Positions 10,943 to 23,027 of a stretch of 64,000 nt of DNA are shown in pieces. Each line of letters opens with the position of its first letter. Positions within the stretch are counted from its first letter, which is position 1. The notes under the pieces are model-generated. The model saw nothing but the letters and a program-made list of their open reading frames with translations. It was not told the DNA's origin and searched no databases. Source of the DNA: Zingiber officinale (Eukaryota; Streptophyta; Magnoliopsida; Zingiberales; Zingiberaceae). Location of the stretch: positions 52,236,722 through 52,300,721 of the forward strand of contig NC_056000.1 in the NCBI RefSeq assembly GCF_018446385.1. The letters run 5' to 3'. The position numbers were made by a program, and so were the translations under genes.

Positions 10943-12493
10943 TGTTGGGTCACTTCGGAGCTAGAGGGGGGGGTGAATAGCTTCTTGCGTTCATCGATGA
11001 TGATTTTACAGCGAATAGACTTGACGCAAAGCTCCCTAATGCGAACAATATGGATTTACTTGGTATCCACCTCAAGAAGAGGTGACTAATCCAAGGATCC
11101 GACCCTCAATCTCTCATCCACTATGAAAACACTTCTTCTTGGTAACTACCAGAGGTGGAGAAGTCTCGTACAAATTCTCAATACAACAAGAAGAAAAGAA
11201 GAAGTAAATACAAAGAAAATCTTACAAGATTTACACAAATGAAACCCTAGCTAGCTTCTTTTTCTTGTGTGGAACGCCTCTTGACCTTGGAAGTGCAGCA
11301 ACACTTTGCTCCAAGAAGTTTCAAGAACTGGCGAGATCACCTGAGAGTGAAGTGAGAAGGGGAGGAGAAGAAGTATTGCGAATAGGGCACACAAACGCCT
11401 TTTATCGTGCTTACAATGGCTAGTTTCTTAAGCGTAATCGACTAGCCTAGTCGATTAAGCTTCGGTAATTGATCAGGACAATTGATTACGAAGTCTTCTA
11501 TTCACGTGAAAGCATCCCGTAAGCGATTAAGAAACTTCGCTTAATCGCTTACCAAAGCTACTATGCATTCACGAAATCCTAGCTTAATCGATTGCCTTAA
11601 TCGATTAAGCTACGATAATCGACTAACTTAGTCGATTACCAAACTCTCTGTGGACTTCGCGAACATAGCTTAATCGATTACCTTAATCGATTAAGCTATG
11701 GTAATCCACTAACCTACTCGATTACCAAGCCCTAACTTCCAAACTGAAGTCTAGAGTTCCTTTACTCAACATTCGGTCAGCCGTGGCTTGTTGGGACTCC
11801 TCATTGCCTAGCATTCGATCAACCTTGACCTGCTGGGACTTCTCCACCAAGTGTCCGATCAATTCTTTGACTCACTTGGACTTTTCTCCTTGTGGCAAGT
11901 ATCCGGTCAATCCTTTGACCTACTTGGACTTTCCAACACCAGATGTACGGTTATCCTTGACCCACCTAGATTTCCACGTGCCTGGCTTCACTCACCAGAA
12001 CTTTCCATCTGCCTAGCTTCACTCACTAAGACTTTCACTTGACTTCACTCACCAGGATTTTCCCATTGCCCGACTTCACTCATCGAAAATTTCAACTGTC
12101 TGGCTTCACTTACCAGGACTTTCACCTAGCTTTACTCACCAGGATTTTCTCCTGCCTAACTTCACTCATTAGGACTTTCTCCTGCCTAGTTTCACTCACT
12201 AGAACTTTCCACATTTTGCCAACCTTCTCGTTGGACTTCCCTTTGCCTAACCTCCAGTTAGGACTTCCCAGTCAAGTATCTAGTCATATCTAAGCTACTT
12301 GACTCTTCTTCACATCAACCTGGTCAAACCTTGACTAAAAAGAACATTACACCAACAATCTCCCTAAATGGACGATTGCACCTGCAATCTCCATACATTG
12401 TCAAACATCAAAACACAAACATAAGACTCAAGCTTGAGTCAACTCAAGCTTAGTCAACTTGGTCAACCTTGACCTAGGAAAATTGCACCAACA
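10943..12493 (-). repeat. Solo LTR L (1551 bp) with target-site duplication GAAAT
   Basis: Bounded by TGTTGGGTC and CACCAACA and flanked by GAAAT at 10938-10942 and 12494-12498. Orientation is minus: the CTAGAGGGGGGGGTGAATAGC end motif is at the low-coordinate side. The minus-strand start closely resembles LTR E (shared GGTCAAGGTTGACCA, AAGCTTGAGT, TTTGATGTTTGACAAT). It contains an AATCGATTAAG word cluster (11430-11730) and a GATAAAAGG TATA-like box (about 11398-11406, minus). A CACTCACCAGGACTTTC tandem repeat lies at about 11985-12215. No internal region or second LTR is present, so it is a solo LTR. Confidence 0.9.
11985..12215. repeat. Tandem repeat in solo LTR L, unit about 27-30 bp
   Basis: Copies of CTTCACTCACCAGGACTTTC with CTGCCT spacers. 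The reverse complement of this unit recurs in LTR E at about 26490-26760 (AAAGTCCTGGTGAGTGAAG), linking the two LTRs as one family. Confidence 0.75.
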
Positions 12494-13450
12494 GAAATGA
12501 CATGAAGTTTGTGATAGAAGTTAAATCATGACATTCATCACAATTTGACATAATAGATACGAGATAAGCTTAGTACATCTTAGGAGTAAAAATCATTAGA
12601 GATCGATCAAAAAAACTTTTGGGGTTTATTTCAAGAGTCTTATATTATTAAGATGTTACAACACTTTAATATATCAGATTATAACATTGAACAAACACCT
12701 ATAGCAAGAGGTACTATTCTGAGCAAAAGTATATATCACAAGACTTCTGAAGAAATAGTCAAAATGAAAAAAAAATCATATGCCCATGTCATTGATAGTT
12801 TAATATACACTATGTTGTGTACACGTCCTGATATCAGCTACGTTGTTGGCTTAGTCAACCGTTTTCAATCAAGCTCAAGATCGAGAAATTGAAAATTGAT
12901 GAAGAAAATATTTAGATATCTCAAAAGGATAATAAATTATTGTCTCTATTTCTAAGAATTTAAGATGAGTCTGAAAGGCTACATAGATGCAAATTGGGAA
13001 GAAGACCTTGATAATAGAAAATTCACATCTAACTATACTTTTTTGTTGAATGGTGGTGTCATCTCATGGAATAATAAGAAGCAGATTTGTGTAGTCTTGT
13101 CAACAATAGAAACTGAGTATGTGGCTTATACAACAACTGTACAAGAAGCTATCTAGTTAAGAAGATTCTTGAAGCATCTGAGAATTACTGAGGACAGTGG
13201 GAGTTCTATTATAGTGTACTGTAACAATCAAGCTACTATAGTTTTTTTCAAGAATCCCAAATATCACAGCAAAGACAAGTATATAGAAATTAAGTATAAT
13301 TTTATAAGGGATATTGTTGATAAGGAAAAAGATAATTCTTGAGCAAATCTCTACATATGTTATGCTTACAGATCTTTTTACTAAGGCATTGACTAAAGAG
13401 TCATTTCAAGAATATGTGAAGTCTTTGGGACTTCATAAAATGCAACACAT
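12494..13450 (+). pseudogene. Copia pol remnant J, part 2 (RT C-terminus and RNase H)
   Basis: This continues the copia reading after the solo LTR. The first codons after the duplicated GAAAT continue the RT frame broken at 10942. Further on are RT/RNase H blocks: TRPDISYVVGLV near 12820, GYIDANWEEDLDNRK near 12975, NGGVISWNNKKQ near 13055, and LTDLFTKAL near 13365. Several stops and frame changes show it is inactive. Confidence 0.8.
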
Positions 13451-14487
13451 TGTAAAATGCCATGATTTATTAAGTGTATATATCGTTGTTACATTTTGGA
13501 TAAAAGTCTCGGTGGGTATGTTGGTAGGTTGAGATTGGTCCACTCATATAAACAATCATCTCTATTTGTTAAGTATACATAGAGATAAAATCATTACTTA
13601 TAAGACAACTTATGTAGTTGTGAATAGAGGCATACCCATAAGTTGTGGTCGCCTTGATAGATGTGTCAAGATGAGATCATTTATGTATTAATAATTATCA
13701 GAGTAAATGAACCCACCATTTACTAAATCTGTTAAAGGCCAGATTGGAATTCATAAGTTGAATTCAGGATTAGACAATAGGTATGTCTAAATCAAAATCT
13801 ATATGATATTAAATTATGAGAAAAATATGTACTCTTTATTGGTAAAGAGAAAAACATCATCACATAAGATTTATACCACATGTGTTATGGAGACAATATG
13901 GGTAGTAGAAGAATGGATCTGTGTTTTTTTGTTATGTGTGACCCTTGAAATTATAAGTTAATCTCAATTTTACTCTAAGTGATTATTTAGTTGTCTACTT
14001 GAAGTTCTAATCAGTGTATGCTATTTTAACATGTATCCTATTGACTATGAATGATTCAGTCTATAGAGAATAACTAGGAAAGCGATGGATTAGAATGAAT
14101 ATATTTTAGCTAAAAAGGAAGATTAAGATAATTTTATATCTTTGGCATTTATTTACTGGTCGACTAATTACATTTTGTTGAGTACATAAAATGTGATTGT
14201 GAATAATTGTATTGATTAGAGATATTGAACATGCTCTCAACATAATAGTCATTATGAGGAATTAAAGATGTTTATATTAATGTAAATGATTTAATCTAGA
14301 GTAAAAGTAAGATATGTATGCCTTTGATTCGTTTGATAGAGCAGCTAAGTGTAACAACTTTCTTGGTAGTAATTGCTCAATGTGTTTGCTGTCACACGAA
14401 CCATTTTTCTTGAAGTATGAATTGAATATTCTTACATGATCTTTATGGCTAGATGACCTTTGTGGATTGATTTGGACGAGTGGGAGA
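13451..14487 (+). other. 3' untranslated part of copia remnant J, ending in a polypurine tract
   Basis: AT-rich, no gene. It ends GAGTGGGAGA (14478-14487), a polypurine tract directly before the LTR start TGTTGGATG at 14488. Confidence 0.65.
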
Positions 14488-14770
14488 TGTTGGATGTGTG
14501 TAGTAACTACACACATTAAGAAGAAGAAAGAGTGCTCTTTCCCATTCCTCTTCCTGCCCATTCATCTTCCTCTTATCCTTCTATATATGCATCCAAGGCA
14601 ATTAGAACAAGGGTGAGCGAAGAGAACATCAAAAAGACGAGAGGGATTAGGTTTATGAACGATGAAGGGTTGTTTGTTCATTCGTGATCGCTCTTACGAC
14701 GACAAGTTTTTCTCCGATCTCTTCGCCAAGAGCACTATAAGTTTTTTGTTTTGTACGAATTCTTACAACA
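14488..14770 (+). repeat. 3' LTR of copia remnant J (about 283 bp)
   Basis: It starts TGTTGGATGTGTG after a polypurine tract and ends TTACAACA. A TATATATG box lies near 14582, in the middle of the LTR. The short LTR fits Tork/Tnt1-like copia elements rather than the long-LTR families in the rest of the window. Its 5' partner was lost with the left part of J. Confidence 0.65.
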
Positions 14771-15771
14771 ACAGTCCCACTATTTGAACCTGTGTCCAAG
14801 GAAGCAATTTTGCCTCCTGGAACCAGTTGCTCTATGCCCTTAGGGCCCTTCCTCAATTAATTCAATGTTGCAAAAAAGATGAAGTCCATCGCCCTAGTGA
14901 CCTCCTCATGACTGACCCACTCCATTGGTTTATGATTAATTTAAAAAAAAAAAAACTAAGAGTTTGGTGACTTTAATTCACTTTTCTTTTCTTTCTTGGT
15001 TGTTGATTGACCACAAGGTATGATAATAATGTGGGTTTATTGCTCCCACGACTACGAATGTGATACAATGATAAAATATTGATCAGAGTTTGAATTTCAA
15101 ATTATTAATATTCTCTGACATGAAGGATCAAGCGAAGCACTCCCGTAATTAATCCTTTTGTAGATTATGGGGAAGAGTGGATGGAGGCTCCCAGGCAAGA
15201 GCTTTTGTTGTTCTTCCTTAATGAGTGAGGGAGGTAGCCTCATTAGGAAAGAACTACTGGCACGAGGGAGTAAAGAGAAAGAAAAAGCAATTGTTGATGT
15301 TCATGGGGATAAGAAGAGGCGGCTCGACCAAAATATTAGGGCATCCATAAGGAAAGAACGAATGACCCATAGCCATTCACGTGAGCCTTTGAACCTATCA
15401 TTCTAAAAGCAAGGGCCGAGTGATAATGACAGAGTGAGATAACTTGAGCATGTCCGAGCCCTCCCTCTCATGATAGCTTTCTAGTCCAACGGAAAAGTGA
15501 CTTGTTAAGCTAAATAGAATGCAGCCTATCTGGTCTTCTGCTCGCTACCAGTGGTGGAGTCTTTCCAGAGCCCATGCTTCCGCCCAATCAGATGATCCAC
15601 CAATTTGACAAGAATGGGAGAGGAAAGCCCACAACATAGAGTGAATAGTGGGTGGATGGGAATGCGACAAGAAGGTATGTTTCCTGAGTGCTACTTTTAA
15701 TTAATTCAATAGGTGAATCAAAAGGGAAGACCATCTATTTTCAAATTGGTCATGTAAAACTTAAACACTTA
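14771..15771. other. Unassigned stretch, possibly of organellar origin
   Basis: Sequence with less biased composition than its neighbours. It holds two short open frames (14653-14856 minus, overlapping the LTR; 15167-15406 plus) that I do not recognise. Wording around 15415-15640 has the look of plant mitochondrial DNA, but this is an impression only. Confidence 0.25.
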
Positions 15772-17344
15772 GGGGGTGTATTCAATAACTTTTAATTACT
15801 TTGAATGACTTTTGTGGATTTAAAAAGTCTAGGTGTATTCAATCTAGACTTTTATAAACTTTATAGAAATATAGTGGTATCCAAATTAGATTTTTATAGA
15901 GTTTTAAAAAGTCATATGATATTCAAACTTGACTTTTAAAAACTCTATGAAAATCTTCTGGTATCCAAAATTTCAATAGATTTTCATGGGTTCTTTTAAA
16001 ATTCCTTGGATATAAATTTTAACCAATAAAAGTTCTTCAAAACACTTGGTACAACTTTTAAAATAAAATAAAAAGTATTCTCCTCACCTTTGAGATTTTT
16101 ATAGACTTCAAATCGCCTTAATTTTTTTACAAATAAGTCCTTTCTCATTCCCGCTCCTCGATTTTGATTATTTCTTTGATCTAAAAAGCCTTGTCCTTGT
16201 TCAACCTCTCGGTGGCCTGCATCAACCTCTCAGTATGCATTTCATGCGAAGCTGATAGTCTTCTGAAATGTCGTTCTCCGACGTTATAATAGCAAAAGAA
16301 TGGATCGAAACGACCGGAACGAAACGACAGTAACCTTTTCTCCGACAGTGGCTCACAACAGCATACTGCAGGCGGAGATTTTTCCAATTGCTCGTGATGG
16401 GAAACAATGAGAAGTGTTATCCGGTAAAGCCTGTGGTGCGTCGGAAAGAAGGAAAATAAATAGAAAAATTGATTGAGGCGGCCGGTGATAGTTTCGTTGA
16501 CTACTTGCGAGCAGGTTGAAGTCGAAGTTGATTTGGACGGCGACCCTATGCGTATAGGGAGGAGAAACTTGAGACATTAGGTTTTAATATAAAATATATA
16601 TTAATAAATCAAATTAATTCTCAACTTAATTAATAGATAATTTAATAAAGTTTAATGAAATTATACCCTAAAAATATTCTATAAAATTTATTTAAAATTT
16701 AAAAATTCCTAAATAAATTTTATATATTTATATTTATTTATTTTAATAATATTATTACTAATCAAATTAATAATAATAATATTAATTTTATTACTAATCA
16801 AATTTATCAATTCAACACTTTATTAAAAGTTTGACCAAATTAAAAGGTTGACCAACATTTCATAATAATTTGGATCAAATTTATAAATAAAAATATTTAA
16901 AATTATTATAATATTATTAGATTTAAAATTATATTATTAAAGTTTTTTTAAATTACCAAGTGAGACGTTATCCTCTCTTTGCTTTTAGCTAAAATAAGAT
17001 AAAAGTATAAAAAATTGTAAAAATAATTTATAGACAAATATGCTATTTATTATTTTATTAAAAAAATAAATTTAATTAGGTATTTTAGGTTTTGTTCGAA
17101 AATAAATATCGTGTGAGACCATGACCATCTATGCTTTTTCAAGATTGAATACATCCCCTTAAATCCACAAATTTTCATGAAATTTATAAATGTATGTAAA
17201 AGGCTTGTAAAAAAAGTCTATAGAATTCTTTTCACAACTATAAGAGATTCTATAAAAGTCAACAAAAACCTATAACTCCAAAAAAATCTATCATTAAAAA
17301 AAAATCAATAAAAGTCAATCAATTTCTTGATTGAATACACCCTC
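15772..17344. mobile_element. Non-autonomous PIF/Harbinger-like element P (1573 bp)
   Basis: Terminal inverted repeats GGGGGTGTATTCAAT (left) and ATTGAATACACCCTC (right) match at 14 of 15 positions. TTA lies on both sides (15769-15771, 17345-17347), the target duplication typical of PIF/Harbinger elements. Subterminal sequence about 200-250 bp deep at each end consists of related ACTTTTA/CTATAAAAG words in inverted orientation. The centre (about 16140-16580) has higher GC and no recognisable transposase, so it cannot move by itself. Confidence 0.75.
16140..16580 (-). other. GC-richer core inside element P, possible captured fragment
   Basis: Contrasts with the AT-rich arms. It contains short minus-strand open frames (for example 16353-16577 and 16181-16387) with no recognisable domain. 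It may be a captured piece of host DNA or a remnant of the transposon's own genes. Confidence 0.3.
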
Positions 17345-17347
17345 TTA

Positions 17348-18505
17348 GATCATAAAATAATAATAAGAATAAGAATAACAACTTGAGCTCATTAGATTTA
17401 AGGTTGACCAAGTTAGGCTAATTAATAAGATTAGTTAGGTTTATGGTTTGAGCAAGGTAGGTCGAGTTGTTATGCAACAACGTCAATATTATTGTGGATT
17501 AGTTGAACTTGAAGTTAATGTTACTTTATGATGCATAAAGACTTTATAGTGGAGCTTAACAAATATTAAACTTTTCACCTTCAAATATTTTACCTATCTA
17601 TACAAAAAAATATCCTCTTAAGAAAATTTTTATATTTGGTATAAAAAGAAAAATAAATAAGTTGGACAGACTAGATCGAGGGGCTGTTACGCAGTGAAAT
17701 CGCGGATGAGACCCTAGACGTCTAGAGATATCTTTAAAAGTTCAAAAGTAAATTGTTTTCCTTAAAAATATACATTTATTTTAATAATGCTAAAAACTCA
17801 AAATACATATTTAAAAAAGATAATTTTACAGTAAGTGATTCAGATGGCCACAACTCTGAATTACGAGAAACTTGGCAGCTAGCTTCTCAGCTTCCAGTCA
17901 TGGGGTTAGGTCAGTTAAGGAGATAAGCATGAGTTTATAGCAGATACGTTTACATGCATTTCTTCCACACACTTGTATTTCTAGTACAAGTGTGTGCTGG
18001 ATTTCTTGACAGAGAGGGTTACCTATATATCTATCTATCTACTTGCCTTTTCCTCAACTATATCTTCTTTTATTCGATTGGCAATTAGTGCCAGGGGGGC
18101 TGGGAGGTTAGATTGCAGACAAATCAAGCTCATGGGGTGAGAACCTGATCCATAGCTTTTTCTTGGTGGTGGAGAAGACAAAAGCTTTCAGAGACAAAAG
18201 CCAACTCAACTCGGCCACTTAATTCCTTCCTGCTGCTGGACCAGTCCTGCAAGTATTTCTCACCTCAAGAACAAGAGCAAGAGTTTGGTACTAGACTGTC
18301 TAGAAGAAAATAATAATAATTAAAAATTACTCGATTGCATTTCCAGTTTGTGGTGAGAACATAGAGAACATCGATCCATGAATTGAAAGAATCACTCGTG
18401 TTTTGTGGATATGCATATTGAATTCACAATTTTTGCTGATATCTGGTATCAGATAATTAAGGAAGGAGACAGAGGAAATGGCTGCATATGATGAGTGTTG
18501 CTTGA
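17348..18505. other. Intergenic, 3' flank of the zinc finger gene
   Basis: AT-rich, no gene recognised. It contains a small perfect inverted repeat, CACACACTTGTA at 17966-17977 and TACAAGTGTGTG at 17985-17996, separated by 7 nt. This lies about 510 bp downstream of the zinc finger gene's stop. Confidence 0.5.
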
Positions 18506-19324
18506 TTAGTAATGGCAGCGCACCAGAGACGACGCCGAGAAAACAAGCGGTCGCCGGGTCTCAAAGGGGAAGGGCACGGCCGGGGACTCTGTTATATTGT
18601 CTAATTCGCCGTCGTCGTCGGCCGGCGCTGGGAGATTGAGATCCAGGGAGATGACGGTCTTGTCTTGCTTGATGATTTGCTGCGGCCCTGCCGGGGCCGT
18701 CAACGGGCGGTGCCGCCGCATGTGTCCGCCCAGCGCCTGGCCGGACGAGAACTCCGCTCCGCATATCGAGCACTCGTGAACTCTCGGCTTGTTGCCGGCG
18801 GCAGCAGCAGCGTCGTCGTTGCTCGTTGCAGTCGCGGCCGGCCTCGTGATCAAGGCACCGGCGGCGGCCACCTGGTGGACCTGTGTTTCATCGGCTGCGT
18901 CATGGAGGGCCATCGTCTTGGGTTTCTTGTGGCTGGTGCGGTGGCCGCCGAGGGCTTGGAAGGAGGGGAAGCACCTGCTGCACGTCTTGCACCGGTAGGC
19001 ATCGGAAGCCGTTGGCGTCGTCGCGCCTCCCCGAGCGAGGAGGATCAGACAATTGGCCATGTCCTCATCTTCCTCGGTGACGGCGGTGCCACTTGAAATC
19101 TCCGCCGACGAGACGGAAGAGTCAGGCCCGAGCGTGGCGCCCGGCGCTGCCCGCCGCTTCGTCCTCCTGCGCTTGACGAAATTCGAGGTGACGAACCGGT
19201 GGTCGTCGTACCTGTTGCTGCTGCTGAAGCCCATGGCTTCTGCCACAGAATCCATGTAGTCGGCAAGAAACAGAGGAAGGGGAAATCCTGAGCAGCCTAA
19301 AAACTCATCCACCACCAACAACAC
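18506..19324 (-). CDS. ZAT-type two-finger C2H2 zinc finger transcriptional repressor
   Basis: Intronless, up to 272 aa, nuclear. Visible features in order: basic nuclear-localisation cluster KRRRTKRR (51-58); L-box EEDEDMANCLILLARGG (84-100); finger 1 CKTCSRCFPSFQALGGHRTSH (112-132), a shifted spacing in which Cys112-x2-Cys115 or Cys115-x2-Cys118 could pair; finger 2 CSICGAEFSSGQALGGHMRRH (185-205); EAR repression motif ISLDLNLP (225-232). Both fingers carry the plant-specific QALGGH core. This is the C1-2i / ZAT family; members repress target promoters in stress and developmental responses (family knowledge). The start is uncertain: the first Met (19324) adds 23 hydrophobic residues atypical for the family, while Met24 (19255) begins MDSVAEAMG and is equally plausible. 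Coding GC is very high compared with its flanks. A minus-strand TATA-like box lies at 19463-19470. Confidence 0.92.
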   Translation of the reverse strand: MLLVVDEFLGCSGFPLPLFLADYMDSVAEAMGFSSSNRYDDHRFVTSNFVKRRRTKRRAAPGATLGPDSSVSSAEISSGTAVTEEDEDMANCLILLARGGATTPTASDAYRCKTCSRCFPSFQALGGHRTSHKKPKTMALHDAADETQVHQVAAAGALITRPAATATSNDDAAAAAGNKPRVHECSICGAEFSSGQALGGHMRRHRPLTAPAGPQQIIKQDKTVISLDLNLPAPADDDGELDNITESPAVPFPFETRRPLVFSASSLVRCHY

Positions 19325-19462
19325 TAACTCCGAACGAGGCTTTACCTGCTAAATCCTAAATCCTTCAATTTTTTTCCCAACGTCGCAATTGGACACATCC
19401 AAACTCAAAATAAAGGCACAGGTGAAACGCCAGACGGAGAGACAGAGGGGGGCAAAGAGTAG

Positions 19463-19470
19463 TTTTATAA
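19463..19470 (-). promoter_or_regulatory. TATA-like box of the zinc finger gene
   Basis: The minus strand reads TTATAAAA here, about 140 bp upstream of the first possible ATG and 210 bp upstream of the second. Position and orientation suit a core promoter. Confidence 0.45.
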
Positions 19471-20087
19471 TTGGAAAAAGCTTGGAGTGGATGGAGAGTT
19501 GAAACTCCCTCCGATCCACAAGGAGAGTGCAGTTGACACTTCGCTTTACGGGGAGGGAGAGAAGAGCATTAAATAATTACAAGGCGGAGTGGCTCATCAA
19601 CATGCCCGTAGTGGACCACGACGAAGGCAGCACGAGGGCAGAAGAAAAGTATTATTAGATGGGTGTGGGAGGAGAGGAGTTAGGAGTGAGTGAGCAACTG
19701 GCTGAAGAGATTCTCTTCCGCTGGCCCATTGCTTTCAGTTTGAGCAACAACACTCTGTTGCTCCACCATTTGTTTTTTCCTTTTAACAGCCAGTCATTAG
19801 CAGCATGCAAATTTTTGTAAGAGAAGTCAACGCGTAAGATTAGTGTAAGGCACGAAAAGGAGCTGGTCGCTGGATATTTAGATGGAGGGAGGGGGGTAGT
19901 GGAGCAAGCAAGGCATATGATATGAGTTGGGGGAAGGTTGACCTTGCTGAACCTGGCTGTTGGGGTTGACTAATGATCGATTTTGGTAATTAATAAATTA
20001 AATAAGGACAAGAATGACTATTAGAAACTAATTTCGTGAATGAAATATTGGACAAAAATTTTAAATGAGAAGCTAATATTTAAAGGG
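19471..20087. other. Upstream intergenic region of the zinc finger gene
   Basis: No gene. It contains several TTGAC/GTCAA words (for example near 19830, 19938 and 19968), the core of WRKY-binding W-boxes. At this length they may be chance. Confidence 0.35.
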
Positions 20088-20765
20088 TAATTTTGCGTGC
20101 ACTCTCCATTGATAAACAAAATTTTACATGTAGTCCCTAGTGGTGAAATACTTTGTTTCCACTCCCTAGTCAAATATGTTTACCTAATTACCCATGATAT
20201 TTTTGGGTATAAAAAATCCAAAAATCAGTATCATTTCTCTTAAATTCAGTACATTAAAATTAGAATCCAGTATATTTTCTATCAAATTGAGTACGATTTT
20301 TTTTTTCACTTCAATTAGATGAAAATTATACTAGATTTTCTTTAAATAACTCAATTGGATGAAAAATTTACTAGATTTTCTTTAAATGGTAAATGATGTT
20401 GAATTTTTGAGTAATTATATTAAGCATGAAAAATATCGTACTCAATTTAATAGAAAATATACTCAATTCTAATTTAATGTGCTGAATTTAATAGAAATTA
20501 TACTCATTTTTAAAGTATTTGTACCGAAAAATATGAGGGTTAATTTTGATAGAAAATATACTCAATTCTAGTATAAAGTACTGAATTTTAGTTATAAAGT
20601 ACTGAATTTAATCAGAATGATACTCGTTTTTAAACTTTTTATACCTAAAACATCTGAGGACAATTTGGTCATGATATTTATATGAGGGGAGTTGAAGCAA
20701 AGGAAACTTTGCATGTAGGGAGTGGAAACAAACTTTTTTAGATAGGGGGACTGCATGCAAAATTA
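20088..20765. mobile_element. Short TIR element (MITE-like), 678 bp
   Basis: It starts TAATTTTGCGTGCA and ends TGCATGCAAAATTA, inverted repeats differing at one position. Inverted similarity extends inward: GTTTCCACTCCCTA near 20157 against TAGGGAGTGGAAAC near 20716. The interior repeats TACTCAATT/GTACTGAATTTAAT words. No coding capacity. Superfamily not assigned. Confidence 0.6.
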
Positions 20766-21151
20766 AGAATGGAATTAGGGATTTTTCTCCACTTTACCGA
20801 TATTTATTTTTAAATGGGAAGGTAATATTATTTACTTTTTATTTTAAATCTCACATCAAACTTTATTTTACCATGCATTTTACCACCTAATAATGATTGA
20901 GACGTAATAATAATTAAGATGAAGTTAAGGTAATATTTAAAGTTGACTTTGTTCCTACTAGTACTTCTATTCTCATCTCAAACACAGGTATATTAGCATA
21001 ATCTCCATTAAGATAAAGAGGATAAGAGTATAAGGGATAAATATTCTAATGATTAATTTTTTATTATAGATATAAGTTGTGTTCTAAATTTACTCATGGG
21101 CAAAGAGAAAAAAAATCATCTATCTAATTTGGGTAAGAGAGTGGTACGGAT
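20766..21151. other. Intergenic, nothing recognised
   Basis: AT-rich flank between the TIR element and the start of the nested retroelement stack. Confidence 0.4.
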
Positions 21152-21222
21152 TGTAACAAGTAGGTCCAAAAAATAATCTGGAGGTCAAAGTTAAAGTGAT
21201 TTGATAGTCAAAGTCGGGATAA

Positions 21223-21227
21223 GATTG
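21223..21227. repeat. Target-site duplication of copia-A (left)
   Basis: GATTG at 21223-21227 against GAGTG at 42637-42641, four of five matching. The element is old enough for one change. Confidence 0.5.
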
Positions 21228-22061
21228 TGTTAGTCCCTTGCCAACCGGCTAGAGGGGAGTGAATAGCTTGCACAATAAAAAAAACCTTTCTCGATTTTAT
21301 AGATATATTAACATAAACATTTGTACAAAAGAAAACTAATCAAAGAAAGAAAAGGCTCAGATTTTACTTGATTATAACGAGAGAGGTTAATCCAAGAAAG
21401 ATGAAAAACTCGCTAATAGCTTCTTCAGATGGAGAAGTCTCTTACAACATTCAAATCACTCAATTACAAAACTAAACAGAAAGAGAATTGATTACAAGTG
21501 TTTTATTTAGCTTCTTATATTAGGGTTGTATTTATAGTCCTGTTCATGGCACCTGGAAGGGTTTCAGGCGCCTGGACATAGATAGAATTTTATTCACATC
21601 ACAACGGCTCGTGACACCTAGCGTGCCGATAACTTTTTTGGTTCGGGCGCTTGGACCAGTTCCGGGCACCCAGACCAGGTTAAACCCGCTCCGCGAAGCC
21701 ACTCGGATTGGTCCGGATCTTCCGCTCTGGTTCTACTCGCTTGAGTGATCTCGGCCATCCGGAATAGGGCTCACCCGAACCCAACTTCCGGCCTTCTCGA
21801 ACAAACTTCTGCTCCAGCTTCTTTTCCCTTGGAAAAGTCGCGCGCCTCCTTCTCGTCTGCCCACGTACTCTTCCACAGCACCTCGTCCCTCAGACGCACC
21901 GAGCCTGTCGACTCTCTCCTGTGTCGTCCTTCTCGTTAATTGCGTCTTTCGCTCTACTTCCTGTACTCCTAAATCCCTGCACACTTAGACACAAGTGTTA
22001 AACACAAACAAGACCTAACCTGACTTGATTGATCACATTAAAGCTACCTTGGGTATTTACA
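21228..22061 (-). repeat. 3' LTR of copia-A
   Basis: 834 bp, bounded by TGTTAGTCCC and GTATTTACA on the plus strand. It is clearly similar to 41797-42636 along its length (both have TCCCTTG, CGGCTAGAGGGG, GTGAATAGC, ACCTTGGGTA). GCGCCTGGAC words lie at 21545-21690, followed on the minus strand by TATAAATA (plus 21529-21536). Confidence 0.8.
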
Positions 22062-23027
22062 ATCCTTTCCTTTTTGATGTGAGCAACCCAAGTTAAGTTA
22101 GAGTAAACAAACATAAAGAAGTAATAACAAGGTAATAAATTTGTAACTCAATAATGTATAAAAAATTAAATTATCCTACCCCTAAATTTAATCTTTTATT
22201 CTTCCCTTTTGATCACATTAAATATGGTACTTTAAAGTGACTTTAGAAAATCTAAAATTAAAGTCTAGGGGGAACTCTACAAAATATGAAAGTTTTGAGC
22301 TCCAAAAACTCTCTGGCTTTATAAATAAATTTTGTTAAAAAAAATAAAAACTCTTTTAATTGTTGAAAAAATTATAAAAATGTAACAAATGTTAATCAGA
22401 CATCTATAAGGCAAATATAAAAGTTAAAATTATTTTAAGAAGAATTAAAAAATTTGCATTTGGACAACTAATTCATAAAAAATTTTCTAACGGTCAAAAA
22501 ATTTAGGAAAATTGTTTAGATAAAGTTTCACAGAAAAATAAATTTGCTAAAATAACTTTGCGAGATAATTTTTAAAATGACAAATATAATTTTTGTTAAA
22601 TAAATTTTAACAATATGAATTTTGTGAAGAAATTATCTTTATCAGAAAAAATAAATTCTGAATAATTTCTAACAGAAATTTTGATAAACAATTTAAAGTA
22701 TTAGTTAATTTTTTTATAACAAGTAAATACTTCATAGTTAGTCAACTAAATATTTATTTTAGTAAATGACTTTCAGATTGTGGCGAGGCACTAGGTTTTC
22801 TTGGTTATTGGAACAATAACCACTTCTAGACTAAGTCTTTTAAATAAATTAAATATTTAATTTTCTCTCTGAAAGCCCTAGGTGTAAAAAATAATTAATC
22901 TAAATATGATTTTGGAACCCAAAATAGATTCCTTCCTACAGGATTAATAAAAAATTTCTTAGGAATATATTTCTTTGATAATTTTCTAATTTGACCTTTG
23001 TGATATTTAAGATATCAATTTAGGCCT
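22062..23027 (-). other. Copia-A interior, polypurine tract and non-coding part
   Basis: Minus-strand AAAAAGGAAAGGAT (plus 22062-22075) is the polypurine tract. The rest is AT-rich with no pol domains. Segment 22730-22900 resembles part of solo LTR C around 37425-37570 (shared GCGAGGCAC/GTGAGGCAC, TTCTTGG, GACTA, AATATTTAATTT in order). Confidence 0.6.

Noticed and set aside
18561-19266. Other-frame and antisense ORFs over the zinc finger gene
   Set aside because: Shadows caused by high GC; only the 272-aa minus frame has both QALGGH fingers and the EAR motif.
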